Origin: an uncultured Christensenella sp.
Lineage (GTDB): Bacteria > Bacillota > Clostridia > Christensenellales > UBA3700
Direction of reading: 5' to 3'
Assembly (NCBI GenBank): GCA_910584975.1
Contig: CAJUEA010000010.1
Coordinates: 1-39,068, forward strand
DNA length: 39,068 nt
Shown here piece after piece: positions 18,695-27,193 of the stretch. The position numbers were made by a program, and so were the translations under genes. Position 1 is the first letter of the stretch. Every line of letters begins with the position of its first letter. The notes below the pieces were generated by a model. The model had not been told where the DNA came from. It worked only from the letters and a program-made list of their open reading frames with translations, and made no database searches.

Positions 18695-20008
18695 TTATTT
18701 TATAAATTCGTTGTAAATACTCTCGATTGTTTTTTCATAGTCACAAGTAGCAACGCCAACAATAATATTCATTTCAGAGCTACCTTGATCAATCATTCTG
18801 ATATTGATATTTTGTTTTGCCAAAGCATTGAAAATTCTGCAAGCTGTACCAGGCTTAAAGGACATATCGTGTCCAACAGTTGCAATCAAAGAAAAACCTT
18901 TCAAAAGTTCAATATGGTCAGGGTTGATTGTCTTTTTAAGTCTGTCAATAATAACTTCTTCCTTTCCTGCAATTTCGCTGTCGCTTACAACAATGCTCAA
19001 TGTATCAATACCACTTGGCATATGCTCAAAAGAAACGCCATAGTACTCAAATACGCTCAAAACTCGTCTTGCAAATCCAAGTTCGCTGTTCATCATTGAT
19101 TTTTCAATAAACACAATGCTATAGCCTTTTTTGCCTGCAATACCAGTGATGATATTTTGATTTGTGCTGTTACGCTTTGCAACAATCATTGTACCAGGAT
19201 GTTTTGGCTCAAATGTATTGCGAATGTTGATTGGAATGTTGTTGTATCTTACTGGGAAGATTGACTCTGGATGCAAAACATTTGCACCCATATATGCAAG
19301 TTCTCTCAATTCACGATAAGACAATTCTGCAATGTGAGCAGGATTTTTAACAATTCGTGGGTCGCAAATCATAAAGCCATTTACATCTGTCCAGTTTTCA
19401 TATACACTTGCATTTGCAGCTCTTGCAATAATTGCACCTGTAATATCTGAACCACCTCTTGAAAAAGTTTTGATATTTCCATTTGTGTCAGAACCATAAA
19501 AACCAGGGATAACTGCTCTTTCCACATCTTTAAGTCTTTGGCGAGTAAGCTCGTTTGTTGTTTCTGCATCAAAATCGCCATTGCTGTTAAATTTAATCAA
19601 ATCCTTAGGGTCAATAAACTCAACACCAAGTTTGCTTGCCATAATAATTCCACCCAAATACTCTCCGCGAGATGCAGCAAAATCACTTGAACGATATTTG
19701 ATAATGCCATCATAAACTTCATCCAAATATTTGTTTATGTCAACATCCAATTTCAAATCCTCAACGATTTCAACATATCTTTCACGGATTTGGTCAAAAG
19801 TTTCTTTGCACTCACCATTAAGCTCGACTTCGTGATAGCAAGCATAAAGCATATCGGTTATTTTTCTGTCATTGCTGTTTCTTTTGCCAGGAGCAGAAAC
19901 AATAATATAACGCCTTTCTTGGTCGCTGTTGATAATATCTGCAATATTGTTGATATTATCGCTGTTTGCCATTGAAGTACCACCAAATTTACATACTTTA
20001 GTATTCAT
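18695..20008 (-). CDS. lysC: Aspartate kinase
   Basis: 437 residues. Phosphorylates aspartate, the first step towards lysine, threonine, methionine and diaminopimelate (needed for peptidoglycan and spore cortex). CKFGGTSMAN (6-15) is the kinase signature; SRGGSDITGAI and YENWTDVNGF belong to the amino-acid-kinase core. Two ACT-type regulatory repeats fill the C-terminus from about residue 290, with MSFKPGTACRIFNAL in the last. The length fits the monofunctional, feedback-regulated class. It has its own consensus promoter and a strong terminator, so it is likely monocistronic. The 84-base leader shows no lysine riboswitch, which would be longer. Confidence 0.95.
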   Translation of the reverse strand: MNTKVCKFGGTSMANSDNINNIADIINSDQERRYIIVSAPGKRNSNDRKITDMLYACYHEVELNGECKETFDQIRERYVEIVEDLKLDVDINKYLDEVYDGIIKYRSSDFAASRGEYLGGIIMASKLGVEFIDPKDLIKFNSNGDFDAETTNELTRQRLKDVERAVIPGFYGSDTNGNIKTFSRGGSDITGAIIARAANASVYENWTDVNGFMICDPRIVKNPAHIAELSYRELRELAYMGANVLHPESIFPVRYNNIPINIRNTFEPKHPGTMIVAKRNSTNQNIITGIAGKKGYSIVFIEKSMMNSELGFARRVLSVFEYYGVSFEHMPSGIDTLSIVVSDSEIAGKEEVIIDRLKKTINPDHIELLKGFSLIATVGHDMSFKPGTACRIFNALAKQNINIRMIDQGSSEMNIIVGVATCDYEKTIESIYNEFIK

Positions 20009-20098
20009 AATATATCTCCAAAATTATAATTAAATTAAAAATATTCTGCAAAAACTAATAAAACGGATTTTTACAAAATAATGCTATTTATGAAAATT

Positions 20099-20127
20099 AT
20101 TTTAACAATTAAATGAAATGTTGTCAA
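20099..20127 (-). promoter_or_regulatory. Sigma-A promoter of lysC
   Basis: TTGACA (20122-20127), 17 bases, TAAAAT (20099-20104) on the minus strand, with TG just before the -10. The leader is about 84 bases. Confidence 0.75.
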
Positions 20128-20151
20128 GAAAATACAAGTATTTTTATTCAA

Positions 20152-21375
20152 TCATTTGATTTTTTTACTTTCCAAATAGTATCTTTTATCTTCTGCATTT
20201 CCCATAGAAAAAGATTTTCTTGGCAAAGCACCACGCCTAAAGCAATAGTCAAACAATCCATCTTTACTTATCGTTGGCATAAAAATTCCCACTGCATTAT
20301 GCTTTTTAGCAAGCTGTGTTAAGCTGTTATCTCCGTGTATGTAGTCTTCAACAATTTCTTTATGATTTTGCTTGTAATCATCAATAAAATCTTGAATATT
20401 TTTGATTGCATCGCTTGGATTTTCTGGAACACTGGCAAAATAAGTTTTTCCGTCAAAAATGACTTTAATCTTGCTTTCCCCTTTCATAGCTTTGCAAAAG
20501 CTATCCACAAAATCAAAACTTGCACCTACTAATAGTCTATGTATTGGTTCAAATTCAAGTGATTGATCATAAATATTTACTATCTCAACCAAAGAATATC
20601 TTGCTTTGTGATTAAGTTTTTCTTTATCAGAAAGATTTTGTTTAATCAAATTCCAACATTCTTTTGCTGTTGCAAGTGAGTGGTTTCCATCACCAACAAT
20701 AAAAGCAATGTTGCCATCATTATTATATTTTTGTTTAATAACTGAGCTATCTGCCAAGCTGTTAAGTTTTCTTACGACATCCTTGCTGTTTGCAACTTTA
20801 AACCCTCTTATATGTCCTCCGTTCATATTCAAATCAAAGTCATAAACAACTTGCATATCTTGTTTGTCAGCATACAATTTTTCAATTATTTCGCTTTTTT
20901 TGTCGTCAATCAACATCATAATGTGAGGCATTTCAAGTTCTGCATGTTTTCTTATTTCAATTCTTGCAGGCAATCTTGATGTCACAGTTTTTTCAGTAGC
21001 TTTTATATAAGAATTATTTTTGTCTGTGTACTCATATTGTTCCAAGTCAATTTCGACCATAAGTCCAAGTCTAACTTTACCATTGTTCAAAGTACGCTCA
21101 ACAAGAATAATGGAATTAAGCTCATAAAACATATCACTATTCAAATAATTTAACATATTTTGATTAATTTTTTTGATAGCATCATCAGTGTTTTTATCAA
21201 GATAAACTTCTGGCAAAATCAAATTTAATGCAGATGGGCTGTCGCCCACTTTTTCAGCAAGCTCAGCCCAATACATTGGTTCGCTAGAAAATTGGTCGCA
21301 TGCTATGCAAGACCATTTGCTATAATCGATATTTTTGTTTGGCAATAAAATATTCGGAACTCTAACAAGATTCAT
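20152..21375 (-). CDS. DUF1015 family protein
   Basis: 407 residues of the DUF1015 (COG4198) family, whose biochemical role is not established to my knowledge. The recognisable parts are the N-terminal VPNILLPNKNIDYSKW and CDQFSSEPMYW, and the central FIVGDGNHSLATAKECW, where GDGNHS is the family hallmark. PNRLLVG-like HRLLVGAS and a C-terminal ALPRKSFSMG also fit. It is soluble, with no signal peptide. The start is 2 bp after the cdaA stop, with AGAGGT overlapping the cdaA end. The two genes are therefore translated from one mRNA. Confidence 0.8.
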   Translation of the reverse strand: MNLVRVPNILLPNKNIDYSKWSCIACDQFSSEPMYWAELAEKVGDSPSALNLILPEVYLDKNTDDAIKKINQNMLNYLNSDMFYELNSIILVERTLNNGKVRLGLMVEIDLEQYEYTDKNNSYIKATEKTVTSRLPARIEIRKHAELEMPHIMMLIDDKKSEIIEKLYADKQDMQVVYDFDLNMNGGHIRGFKVANSKDVVRKLNSLADSSVIKQKYNNDGNIAFIVGDGNHSLATAKECWNLIKQNLSDKEKLNHKARYSLVEIVNIYDQSLEFEPIHRLLVGASFDFVDSFCKAMKGESKIKVIFDGKTYFASVPENPSDAIKNIQDFIDDYKQNHKEIVEDYIHGDNSLTQLAKKHNAVGIFMPTISKDGLFDYCFRRGALPRKSFSMGNAEDKRYYLESKKIK

Positions 21376-21377
21376 TA

Positions 21378-22205
21378 TTACCTCTTTTTAGCCTTTTGTT
21401 TTGAATATTTGATACCAAAAGCCTTTTCAATTTCGTCAGACAATTTTTCTGGTGTCATATAGCGCTTAATTTCGCCGTGTCTAACAGTACTGATTATTCC
21501 TGTCTCCTCACTTACAACAATTGCAAGAACATCGCTTTCTTCAGTAATACCGATTGCTGCTCTGTGTCTTGTTCCAAGTTCTTTTGAAATATCTTCTCTT
21601 TGAGATAGTGGCAAGAAACAACCTGCAGCCAAAATCACATTTTCTTTTACGATAATTGCACCATCGTGCAAAGGAGCTTTTGTGTTGAAAATACATTGCA
21701 AAAGTCCATCAGAAATTTTTGCATTAAGCATTGTGCCTGTTTCAAGTAAGTGTGAAGGAACAACGCTTGGAGTGATAACAATCAATGCACCTGTATCATT
21801 TTTGCTAAGTGTTTGACAGCCTTTAACAATTTCATCAACTGCTTGCCTTAAATCGTCCTCACTGTTGCCGTAATCATAAGTATCTTTGCTGTCATGCCAT
21901 CTTGCAAATCTAGTAATGCTGGATTTAATGTCTTGTTGATAAGTTGTAATGATACAGAAAATTAAAACAATACCACCCCATCTTAAAACTTGACTTGTGA
22001 TAAATAATATATTTATGGAAGTTAAAGCAGACGCGACACAAGCACCAATATATGCACAAACATATACTGCTACAAACAACGCCATTTTTAAATTGTTACG
22101 ACGCTTAAAAAACCAAAGCACTGCAACTGCTGCCAATATTATAACAACTAAATCAATAATAGCATAGTAACTTAAGTTGTTAAGATAATTTTTCAAAACC
22201 TCCAT
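21378..22205 (-). CDS. cdaA: Membrane-bound diadenylate cyclase CdaA
   Basis: 275 residues. Makes cyclic di-AMP from two ATP, a messenger controlling potassium and osmotic homeostasis and often essential. Three N-terminal membrane helices (about 13-33, 41-62, 70-90) are followed by a DAC domain with the catalytic DGA (181-183) and RHR (213-215) motifs. In most Bacillota cdaA is followed by its regulator cdaR and by glmM; here DUF1015 takes that place and neither partner is present. SD AGGAGAG eight bases before the ATG. Confidence 0.95.
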   Translation of the reverse strand: MEVLKNYLNNLSYYAIIDLVVIILAAVAVLWFFKRRNNLKMALFVAVYVCAYIGACVASALTSINILFITSQVLRWGGIVLIFCIITTYQQDIKSSITRFARWHDSKDTYDYGNSEDDLRQAVDEIVKGCQTLSKNDTGALIVITPSVVPSHLLETGTMLNAKISDGLLQCIFNTKAPLHDGAIIVKENVILAAGCFLPLSQREDISKELGTRHRAAIGITEESDVLAIVVSEETGIISTVRHGEIKRYMTPEKLSDEIEKAFGIKYSKQKAKKR

Positions 22206-22361
22206 AAAACACTCTCCTATACATTACTGCCTATATTATAAAATATTTTAATAAAAAAATAAAGTAAATAAGACTATTTTTTTAAAATTTTTTAAAAAAG
22301 CCACATTTCAGCCAAAATCATTCTGAAAATCAAAAGAATAGAGCTAATATATCAAAAAAAT

Positions 22362-22384
22362 AAGCGAACATAGCCTGCTCACTT
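22362..22384 (-). terminator. Terminator after nrdR
   Basis: Nine-bp stem (22362-22370 with 22376-22384, two G-U pairs on the RNA), 5-base loop, followed on the minus strand by TATTTTTTGA. It lies about 30 bases after the nrdR stop. Confidence 0.65.
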
Positions 22385-22416
22385 AAATTTTCTGCAAAAG
22401 TAGACAAAAACAAAAC

Positions 22417-22875
22417 TTATTTTCTTTCATTCAAATAGCTTTCCATTTCTTGGAACCAAGATTCCAAATCCTTAAATTCTTTGTACACAACGGAAAATCT
22501 TACATAAGCAACATCGTCAATTTTTTTAAGTCCAGCCATAACCATATTTCCAATTTCGTGACTAGTAATTTCTTGTTGCAAAGAGTTTGTAACTTTCTTT
22601 TCAATTTCTGCCACAAGCTTATCAATTTCCGTAATAGGCACTGGTCGTTTTTCACAAGCTTTCAAAATACCTGTTTTGATTTTATTGATGTCAAACGGCT
22701 CTCTAACGCCAGTTTTTTTGACGATATAAATTGGTAAAGTTTCAATTGTCTCATAAGTTGTAAAGCGTTTACCACAAGCCACACACTCACGCCTACGCCT
22801 TATGCTTACGCCATCTTCACTAAGTCTGCTGTCAATAACTTTATCCTCTAAACAATTACAATTTGGACATTTCAT
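22417..22875 (-). CDS. nrdR: NrdR, transcriptional repressor of ribonucleotide reductase genes
   Basis: 152 residues, the usual length. An N-terminal zinc ribbon has CPNC (3-6) and CVACGKRFTTYE (31 onward). An ATP-cone follows from about residue 49 (VKKTGVREPFD to the KIDDVAYVRFASVY-type end). NrdR senses ATP/dATP and represses nrd genes. GGAG lies before the ATG. Its position after the sigE-sigG-ymxH group is typical of Clostridia. No nrd gene and no clear NrdR box are seen in the window. Confidence 0.97.
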   Translation of the reverse strand: MKCPNCNCLEDKVIDSRLSEDGVSIRRRRECVACGKRFTTYETIETLPIYIVKKTGVREPFDINKIKTGILKACEKRPVPITEIDKLVAEIEKKVTNSLQQEITSHEIGNMVMAGLKKIDDVAYVRFSVVYKEFKDLESWFQEMESYLNERK

Positions 22876-23303
22876 AGTCTTTCTCCAAAATTTTAGATAT
22901 GAAAATTAAAAAGCAATGTTAAAGAAAATTTGAAACTAAAATCAATAGACAATGCAATTGAAAAAAGCTTTTTTCAAATTATCTAAAAAGTACAAATGTG
23001 TTGTACACTTTTTTACGATTACTTTTGTTACATTATATCAAAAATATTGCAAATTGTAAATATCTTTTTTTAATTTTACAAGCATTTTTTGAAGAAATCT
23101 TTGCAAAATATTCAAAATATCATATCAAAAATCACTATTAATGCACTTTAACTGGAATGACTTTCACACAAAATGTTAATCATTGCAAAAGGATAAATAA
23201 TCAGTTTAACGCAAAAATTAGCTGAAAATAAAAAATTTTTTTAATAAAAACATTTTTCTACACAGCTAAAATTAAATTTAACATTCAAATTAAATCGCTT
23301 TAA
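22876..23303. other. 428-bp spacer between ymxH and nrdR
   Basis: No gene is visible. It holds a 20-bp perfect palindrome (22958-22977) and a hairpin at 22985-23014; the rest is A+T-rich. No convincing nrdR promoter was found. Confidence 0.55.
22985..23014 (-). terminator. Possible terminator upstream of nrdR
   Basis: GTACAA (22990-22995), loop ATGTG, TTGTAC (23001-23006), flanked by A and T runs that extend the stem with a two-base bulge. Symmetric, so it could act on either strand; on the minus strand it would stop ymxH read-through about 290 bases after that gene. Confidence 0.4.
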
Positions 23304-23573
23304 TTAATTGTCGTCAGAATCGTTAATTTTTTGGCTTGTAAGCTGTGCAAGAATGGTATCTTCGCCAATCTTTGTGATACATTTCCACGGAATAAACAAG
23401 CTTTCTCCAGATGCCACCACCCGAATAGCTTTTCGCTCTCCCGGAACCACAAGTCCAACCACTTCTCCTGTGCAAGTGATTACCATATCAATTATTCTGC
23501 CCAATTTTTTGCCGTCAATTGTATTGACAACTTCTTTCTCTCTAAGCTCACAAAAAGTTATATCATTTATCAT
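23304..23573 (-). CDS. YlmC/YmxH-family sporulation-associated PRC-barrel protein
   Basis: 89 residues forming a single PRC-barrel. The pattern is FCELREKEVVNTIDGKKLG, then IPWKCITKIGEDTILA. The YlmC/YmxH family is conserved in spore formers, usually right after sigG as here; its molecular role is not known. The ATG has only a weak SD. Upstream on the minus strand, ATA, 17 bases and CATATTTT resemble a sigma-E element. In such A+T-rich sequence that is weak evidence. Confidence 0.85.
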   Translation of the reverse strand: MINDITFCELREKEVVNTIDGKKLGRIIDMVITCTGEVVGLVVPGERKAIRVVASGESLFIPWKCITKIGEDTILAQLTSQKINDSDDN

Positions 23574-23743
23574 ACTATATTAAATGTTTTTACACTTCAA
23601 AATATGACATAAAAATTTTATTTTATCACAAAATTTATTTTTTAATCAATAAACAAATTGATATTTTATTATTATTTATATTTGCATATTTATATGTAAC
23701 TGCTTATATTGATTGTAAAATATATGGCGTATGCATAAAAATA

Positions 23744-23780
23744 ACCAATCAAAAATCGCAATTAAAAACTTTTGATTGGT
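23744..23780 (-). terminator. Terminator after sigG
   Basis: ACCAATCAAAA (23744-23754) pairs perfectly with TTTTGATTGGT (23770-23780) across a 15-base loop. T-rich sequence follows on both strands; the minus strand gene sigG ends about 70 bases before. Confidence 0.6.
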
Positions 23781-23852
23781 ATTATTTTTAAATTATTATC
23801 GTTTATATTTTTTATTTTAATGGCTTAATGCAAACAAATTATTTAAAGAATA

Positions 23853-24620
23853 TTACATTAATGCCTTCATTTTTTTGAGTGCCAATTTTTCAAGTCTGGA
23901 AACTTGGGCTTGTGAAACACCAAGCTTTTCTGCAATTTCCATTTGTGTTTTATCAAGATAATATCTTGCCTTCAAAATTGCTCTTTCTTTTTCATTAAGC
24001 GTAAGAAAACTTTGCTTTAAAAGCATTTTTTCATTCCATATATCTTCGCACTCGCCTTTGTCATAAAGCTGCTCAAAAAGGGATAAAGAATCCTCCTCGT
24101 CAGAAAAAACATTTTCATAAATACTTATAGGTTCGCTGACTGCATTCAAGGCACAAGCAACCTCTTGCTCATTAAAATTGATTGCCTCTGCAATTTCTGC
24201 TAAAGTAGCATTTCTTTGACATTTTGTTTCAATAGCCTCTCTTGCCTGCAACGCTTTGTATGCAATATCTCTTGCGCTTCTTGGCACTTTAATGCTTGAA
24301 TTATCCTTCAAATATCTTTTGATTTCGCCTGTTATCATTGGCACTGCATAAGTTGAAAATTTAACATTGTATTTCAAGTCAAAATTACCAATAGCTTTAA
24401 GCAAACCAATAACGCCAACTTGAAACAAATCGTCACTATTATGCTTGCTGTCAAACCTTTGAATTAAAGACAAAACCAATCTTAAATTTGCCATAATAAA
24501 TTTGCTTTTTGCGTCCTCGTCATTTTCCAGTTTGATTTTCAAAAGCAGCTCATCAGCCTCTTTATTTGTGATTTTGGGCAGTTTTGCAGTGTCCAAACCA
24601 CACACTAAAACTTTGTGCAT
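23853..24620 (-). CDS. sigG: Sporulation sigma factor sigma-G
   Basis: 255 residues, a sigma-70 family factor for late forespore gene expression. The start MHKVLVCGLDTAKLPKI is the sigma-G N-terminal signature. LFQVGVIGLLKAIGNFDLKYN-type region 2 binds core polymerase and the -10. KVPRSARDIAYKA is region 3, and GVSQAQVSRLEKLALKKM is the region 4 HTH for the -35. I chose the ATG at 24620, with AAGGAGGGA upstream, over a longer frame from 24662. A sigma-G-like promoter lies about 90 bases upstream, consistent with autoregulation. Confidence 0.96.
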   Translation of the reverse strand: MHKVLVCGLDTAKLPKITNKEADELLLKIKLENDEDAKSKFIMANLRLVLSLIQRFDSKHNSDDLFQVGVIGLLKAIGNFDLKYNVKFSTYAVPMITGEIKRYLKDNSSIKVPRSARDIAYKALQAREAIETKCQRNATLAEIAEAINFNEQEVACALNAVSEPISIYENVFSDEEDSLSLFEQLYDKGECEDIWNEKMLLKQSFLTLNEKERAILKARYYLDKTQMEIAEKLGVSQAQVSRLEKLALKKMKALM

Positions 24621-24709
24621 ATTCCCTCCTTCGTACAAAATCATAAAAAGCAAACTATACATTTAAAGCAAAAAATGTATAAATTTACCAATTATAATTT
24701 TCCTTTTAC

Positions 24710-24738
24710 TATTATGTCGAAAAACGCACAAATTATAC
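24710..24738 (-). promoter_or_regulatory. Candidate sigma-G/sigma-F type promoter of sigG
   Basis: On the minus strand GTATA (24734-24738), 17 bases, CATAATA (24710-24716). This matches the Bacillus sigma-G pattern GHATR, about 18 bases, CATWHTA. A Spo0A-box-like TGTCGAA overlaps the spacer and may be chance. Confidence 0.45.
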
Positions 24739-24876
24739 AAATAAAATAAAAAATGATATCTTTTTTCAATTAGATACCATTTTTGACATATTTTTTGCAA
24801 TAAATGTATTTGTTAAATTAATTGTGATTATCTTTTTAAATCTAATTTTCTTTACATAAGTATTACATTTTTTCAT

Positions 24877-25581
24877 TTAAACCATTTTTGCTATTTCTTT
24901 TTTAAGCTTAGAAAGCACCTTTTTTTCCAGTCTTGAAATGTAAGATTGAGAAATACCCATAATGTCTGCAATTTCTTTTTGAGTCTTTTTTTCAATTCCT
25001 AGTATGCCAAAACGCATTTTGATAATTTGTCTTTCACGCTCAGGCAATTTGTTTGCACATTTTGCAAGTGCCTCTGTTTCAACAGATTTTTCTGCATCAT
25101 AAAAAACCTCGTCAGGGTCAGTGCCCAAAATGTCGGAAAGCAAAAGCATATTTCCTTCCCAGTCCACATTCAAAGGTTCATCCAAAGAAATATTATTTTT
25201 AATTTTATTGTTTTTTCTAAGATACATCAAAATTTCATTTTCAATGCACCTTGCTCCATAAGTTGCAAGCTTGATTTTTTTACTGTTGTCATAAGAATTT
25301 ATTGCCTTAATAAGTCCAATTGTTCCAACAGAAATCAAATCTTCAATATCAATGTTTGTGTTTTCAAAGCGTTTTGCAATGTAAACAACCAATCTCAAAT
25401 TGTGCTCAATAAGTTTGTTTCTTGCATCCATATCACCTTGCATCATTTTTTCAATAACCAAGGCTTCCTCGTCTGCCTCCAAAGGTGCAGGTAAAGCATC
25501 TCCACTACCTATGTAATGAACTTGTCCGCTACTATCAAAACCCAACAATTTTTTCAACATTGATATAACTTTTTCAAACAT
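24877..25581 (-). CDS. sigE: Sporulation sigma factor sigma-E (pro-protein)
   Basis: 234 residues. Sigma-E drives early mother-cell genes. It is made as an inactive precursor whose pro-sequence is cut by SpoIIGA. The amphipathic N-terminus and HYIGSGDALPAPL (22-34) match the processing region. The rest is a complete sigma factor: region 2 LISVGTIGLIKAINSYD, region 3/4 with GISQSYISRLEKKVLSKL as the HTH. SD GAGGTG. It starts 8 bp after spoIIGA, the known operon arrangement. Confidence 0.96.
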   Translation of the reverse strand: MFEKVISMLKKLLGFDSSGQVHYIGSGDALPAPLEADEEALVIEKMMQGDMDARNKLIEHNLRLVVYIAKRFENTNIDIEDLISVGTIGLIKAINSYDNSKKIKLATYGARCIENEILMYLRKNNKIKNNISLDEPLNVDWEGNMLLLSDILGTDPDEVFYDAEKSVETEALAKCANKLPERERQIIKMRFGILGIEKKTQKEIADIMGISQSYISRLEKKVLSKLKKEIAKMV

Positions 25582-25589
25582 ATTTCACC

Positions 25590-26345
25590 TCAATAAATAT
25601 CGTTATGTAATAATATTTTATAGCCACCACCCAGCTTGTTAAACACACAATAAACGCTGTCATAGATACGGTTGTCAACCACTACTTGTTCCAGTTTAAA
25701 AACATCTGCATTTTTACTGCCACAAATTGTATCAATATCAATTGATCCAACAGCCTTCTCCTCACATTTTAATGATTCATCCATAACTATTACGGGATAA
25801 ATTCCCTTGTAATACAAAGTATTTCCACTGTCATAGTACGCTTGCTCGCGTATTATTTGTTTGTCCTTGTTAATTATAACTCTTTTCACATTGCCCTCCG
25901 ATATATGTTTTTTTTGAAATATTTGCACTGCCTTACGACTAAACGCCAAAACTAAAATAAAAATTGTACTCATCAAACCTATATTGATATTGGATGGATT
26001 TGACATTGTCTCCCTAAATGGTTGCCACATATTCATTATGCCTGTAAGCACTCCACCAAATGCAAAAGAATAACCTAAGAAAACGGCAAACAAAATCAAC
26101 AATTTTTTAAATGACAATATTTTAGCAGCAATCAAACAAAGAATAAAGGCAACTGCAATTTTAATCACAATGTCGCCCGTAAAACTTATTAAAGGAGAAA
26201 AAAGTGCATAAACAGCCCCAATAATTCCCGCCAAAGCAAGTCGCCATAATTTTATTTTGCGTTTTGCAGTAAGCAAACTAATGTAAAGCATTAAACAATC
26301 AATAGCAAAATTATTAAATAGCACACATTCAATATAAATTATCAT
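25590..26345 (-). CDS. spoIIGA: SpoIIGA, membrane aspartic protease that processes pro-sigma-E
   Basis: 251 residues. Five or six N-terminal membrane segments (residues 1-135) are followed by a cytosolic protease domain with the catalytic aspartate in YYDSGN (D172). It forms dimers and is switched on by a forespore signal. The ATG at 26345 gives MIIYIECVLFNNFAIDC, which matches the family start. An in-frame GTG at 26351 is ten bases after AGAAGG and is an equally possible start. A Spo0A-type box lies just upstream. Confidence 0.93.
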   Translation of the reverse strand: MIIYIECVLFNNFAIDCLMLYISLLTAKRKIKLWRLALAGIIGAVYALFSPLISFTGDIVIKIAVAFILCLIAAKILSFKKLLILFAVFLGYSFAFGGVLTGIMNMWQPFRETMSNPSNINIGLMSTIFILVLAFSRKAVQIFQKKHISEGNVKRVIINKDKQIIREQAYYDSGNTLYYKGIYPVIVMDESLKCEEKAVGSIDIDTICGSKNADVFKLEQVVVDNRIYDSVYCVFNKLGGGYKILLHNDIY

Positions 26346-26386
26346 AACCACATTATAAACGCCTTCTGTGCACAAAAAATTTCCTA

Positions 26387-26395
26387 TTTGTCGAA
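26387..26395 (+). promoter_or_regulatory. Spo0A box upstream of spoIIGA
   Basis: TTTGTCGAA, a full match to the 0A-box core TGTCGAA. spoIIG in Bacillus is activated by phosphorylated Spo0A bound around the -35 region. Here TATAAT (26352-26357, minus) lies downstream, so the box would centre near -46. Confidence 0.6.
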
Positions 26396-26563
26396 AAAAT
26401 TGCAGTTAATGTCGCTATTACAAAATGCACCAAATTTGAATATCAAAGTTTATTTTTATATCTACAAAATAATATATTCACTAGTTGTCCCGAATTTGCC
26501 AAAAATTACGACATTTATTATTTATATTTAAATATACTATCTAAATAATTTTATCTAACATTA

Positions 26564-26592
26564 TTGTTTTATAAAAAATATTATGATATAAT
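26564..26592 (+). promoter_or_regulatory. Promoter of the two-HTH gene
   Basis: TTGTTT (26564-26569), 17 bases, TATAAT (26587-26592) with TG one base before the -10 (extended -10). Confidence 0.75.
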
Positions 26593-26633
26593 AAAAATAT
26601 AGTATTTTATAACACAAAACAAGGAATGATAAA

Positions 26634-27089
26634 TTGAATATTTTAACAGAAAATACAACAATTTTTACAGAAAATTTTACTGATTTATTTATAAAAACAA
26701 ATTTTAATAAAACTAAATTTGCAAATGAAGTTGGAATTAAGCATTCACAAATTGAACATTATTTGCAAGGAACAATTCCTACAATTAAAAGTGTGGTTAA
26801 AATTTGTGATTATTTTAACTGCTCCATTGATTACATGGTTGGTTTAAACAATAATTTTAAATATGAAAACATGAAACAACGCTACACCTCAAATAGCTTT
26901 TATCCAGAATATCAAAGACTGTTAAAAATTAATCATACAAATCATTTTCGCTTGTCAAAAAATAATTTAGTTACTGAAACAAGTTTAAGCAGTTGGAAAA
27001 GAGGCTGTTTACCAAAATTTGAAGTTCTAATCAACATTGCATATGAGTTAGGTGGTTCAATTGACAAAATGCTTGGAAGAATTGAATAA
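26634..27089 (+). CDS. Protein with two XRE-type helix-turn-helix domains
   Basis: 151 residues, a probable DNA-binding regulator with unknown targets. Two Cro/C1-like HTH copies are visible. The first, at about 18-68, has KTKFANEVGIKHSQIEHYLQ then KICDYFNCSIDYMVG. The second, at about 98-149, has NLVTETSLSSWKRG then NIAYELGGSIDKMLG. Repeating the whole domain within one chain is uncommon. The start is TTG with AAGGA eight bases before it; the nearby ATG at 26625 meets a stop after three codons. It is one of two plus-strand genes among minus-strand genes and has its own promoter and terminator. Confidence 0.8.
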   Translation: MNILTENTTIFTENFTDLFIKTNFNKTKFANEVGIKHSQIEHYLQGTIPTIKSVVKICDYFNCSIDYMVGLNNNFKYENMKQRYTSNSFYPEYQRLLKINHTNHFRLSKNNLVTETSLSSWKRGCLPKFEVLINIAYELGGSIDKMLGRIE

Positions 27090-27093
27090 ACAC

Positions 27094-27120
27094 AAAGGCA
27101 AATTTATATTTGCCTTTTTT
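27094..27120 (+). terminator. Terminator of the two-HTH gene
   Basis: AAAGGCAAAT (27094-27103), loop TTAT, ATTTGCCTTT (27108-27117), followed by more T. It begins 4 bases after the stop codon. Confidence 0.85.
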
Positions 27121-27148
27121 ATTTTTAGTCTAATTTTGAAATTGGATA

Positions 27149-27177
27149 TTGAAAATACAATTTGCATATGCTATAAT
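27149..27177 (+). promoter_or_regulatory. Promoter of the single-span membrane protein
   Basis: TTGAAA (27149-27154), 17 bases, TATAAT (27172-27177) with TG one base before the -10. The predicted leader is only about 10 bases. Confidence 0.75.
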
Positions 27178-27193
27178 AAAATATAGGTATGAT

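Noticed and set aside
24715..24721. TGTCGAA as a functional Spo0A box at sigG
   Set aside because: It is a single copy overlapping a sigma-G-like promoter. A few copies of this 7-mer are expected by chance, and sigG is not a known direct Spo0A target.
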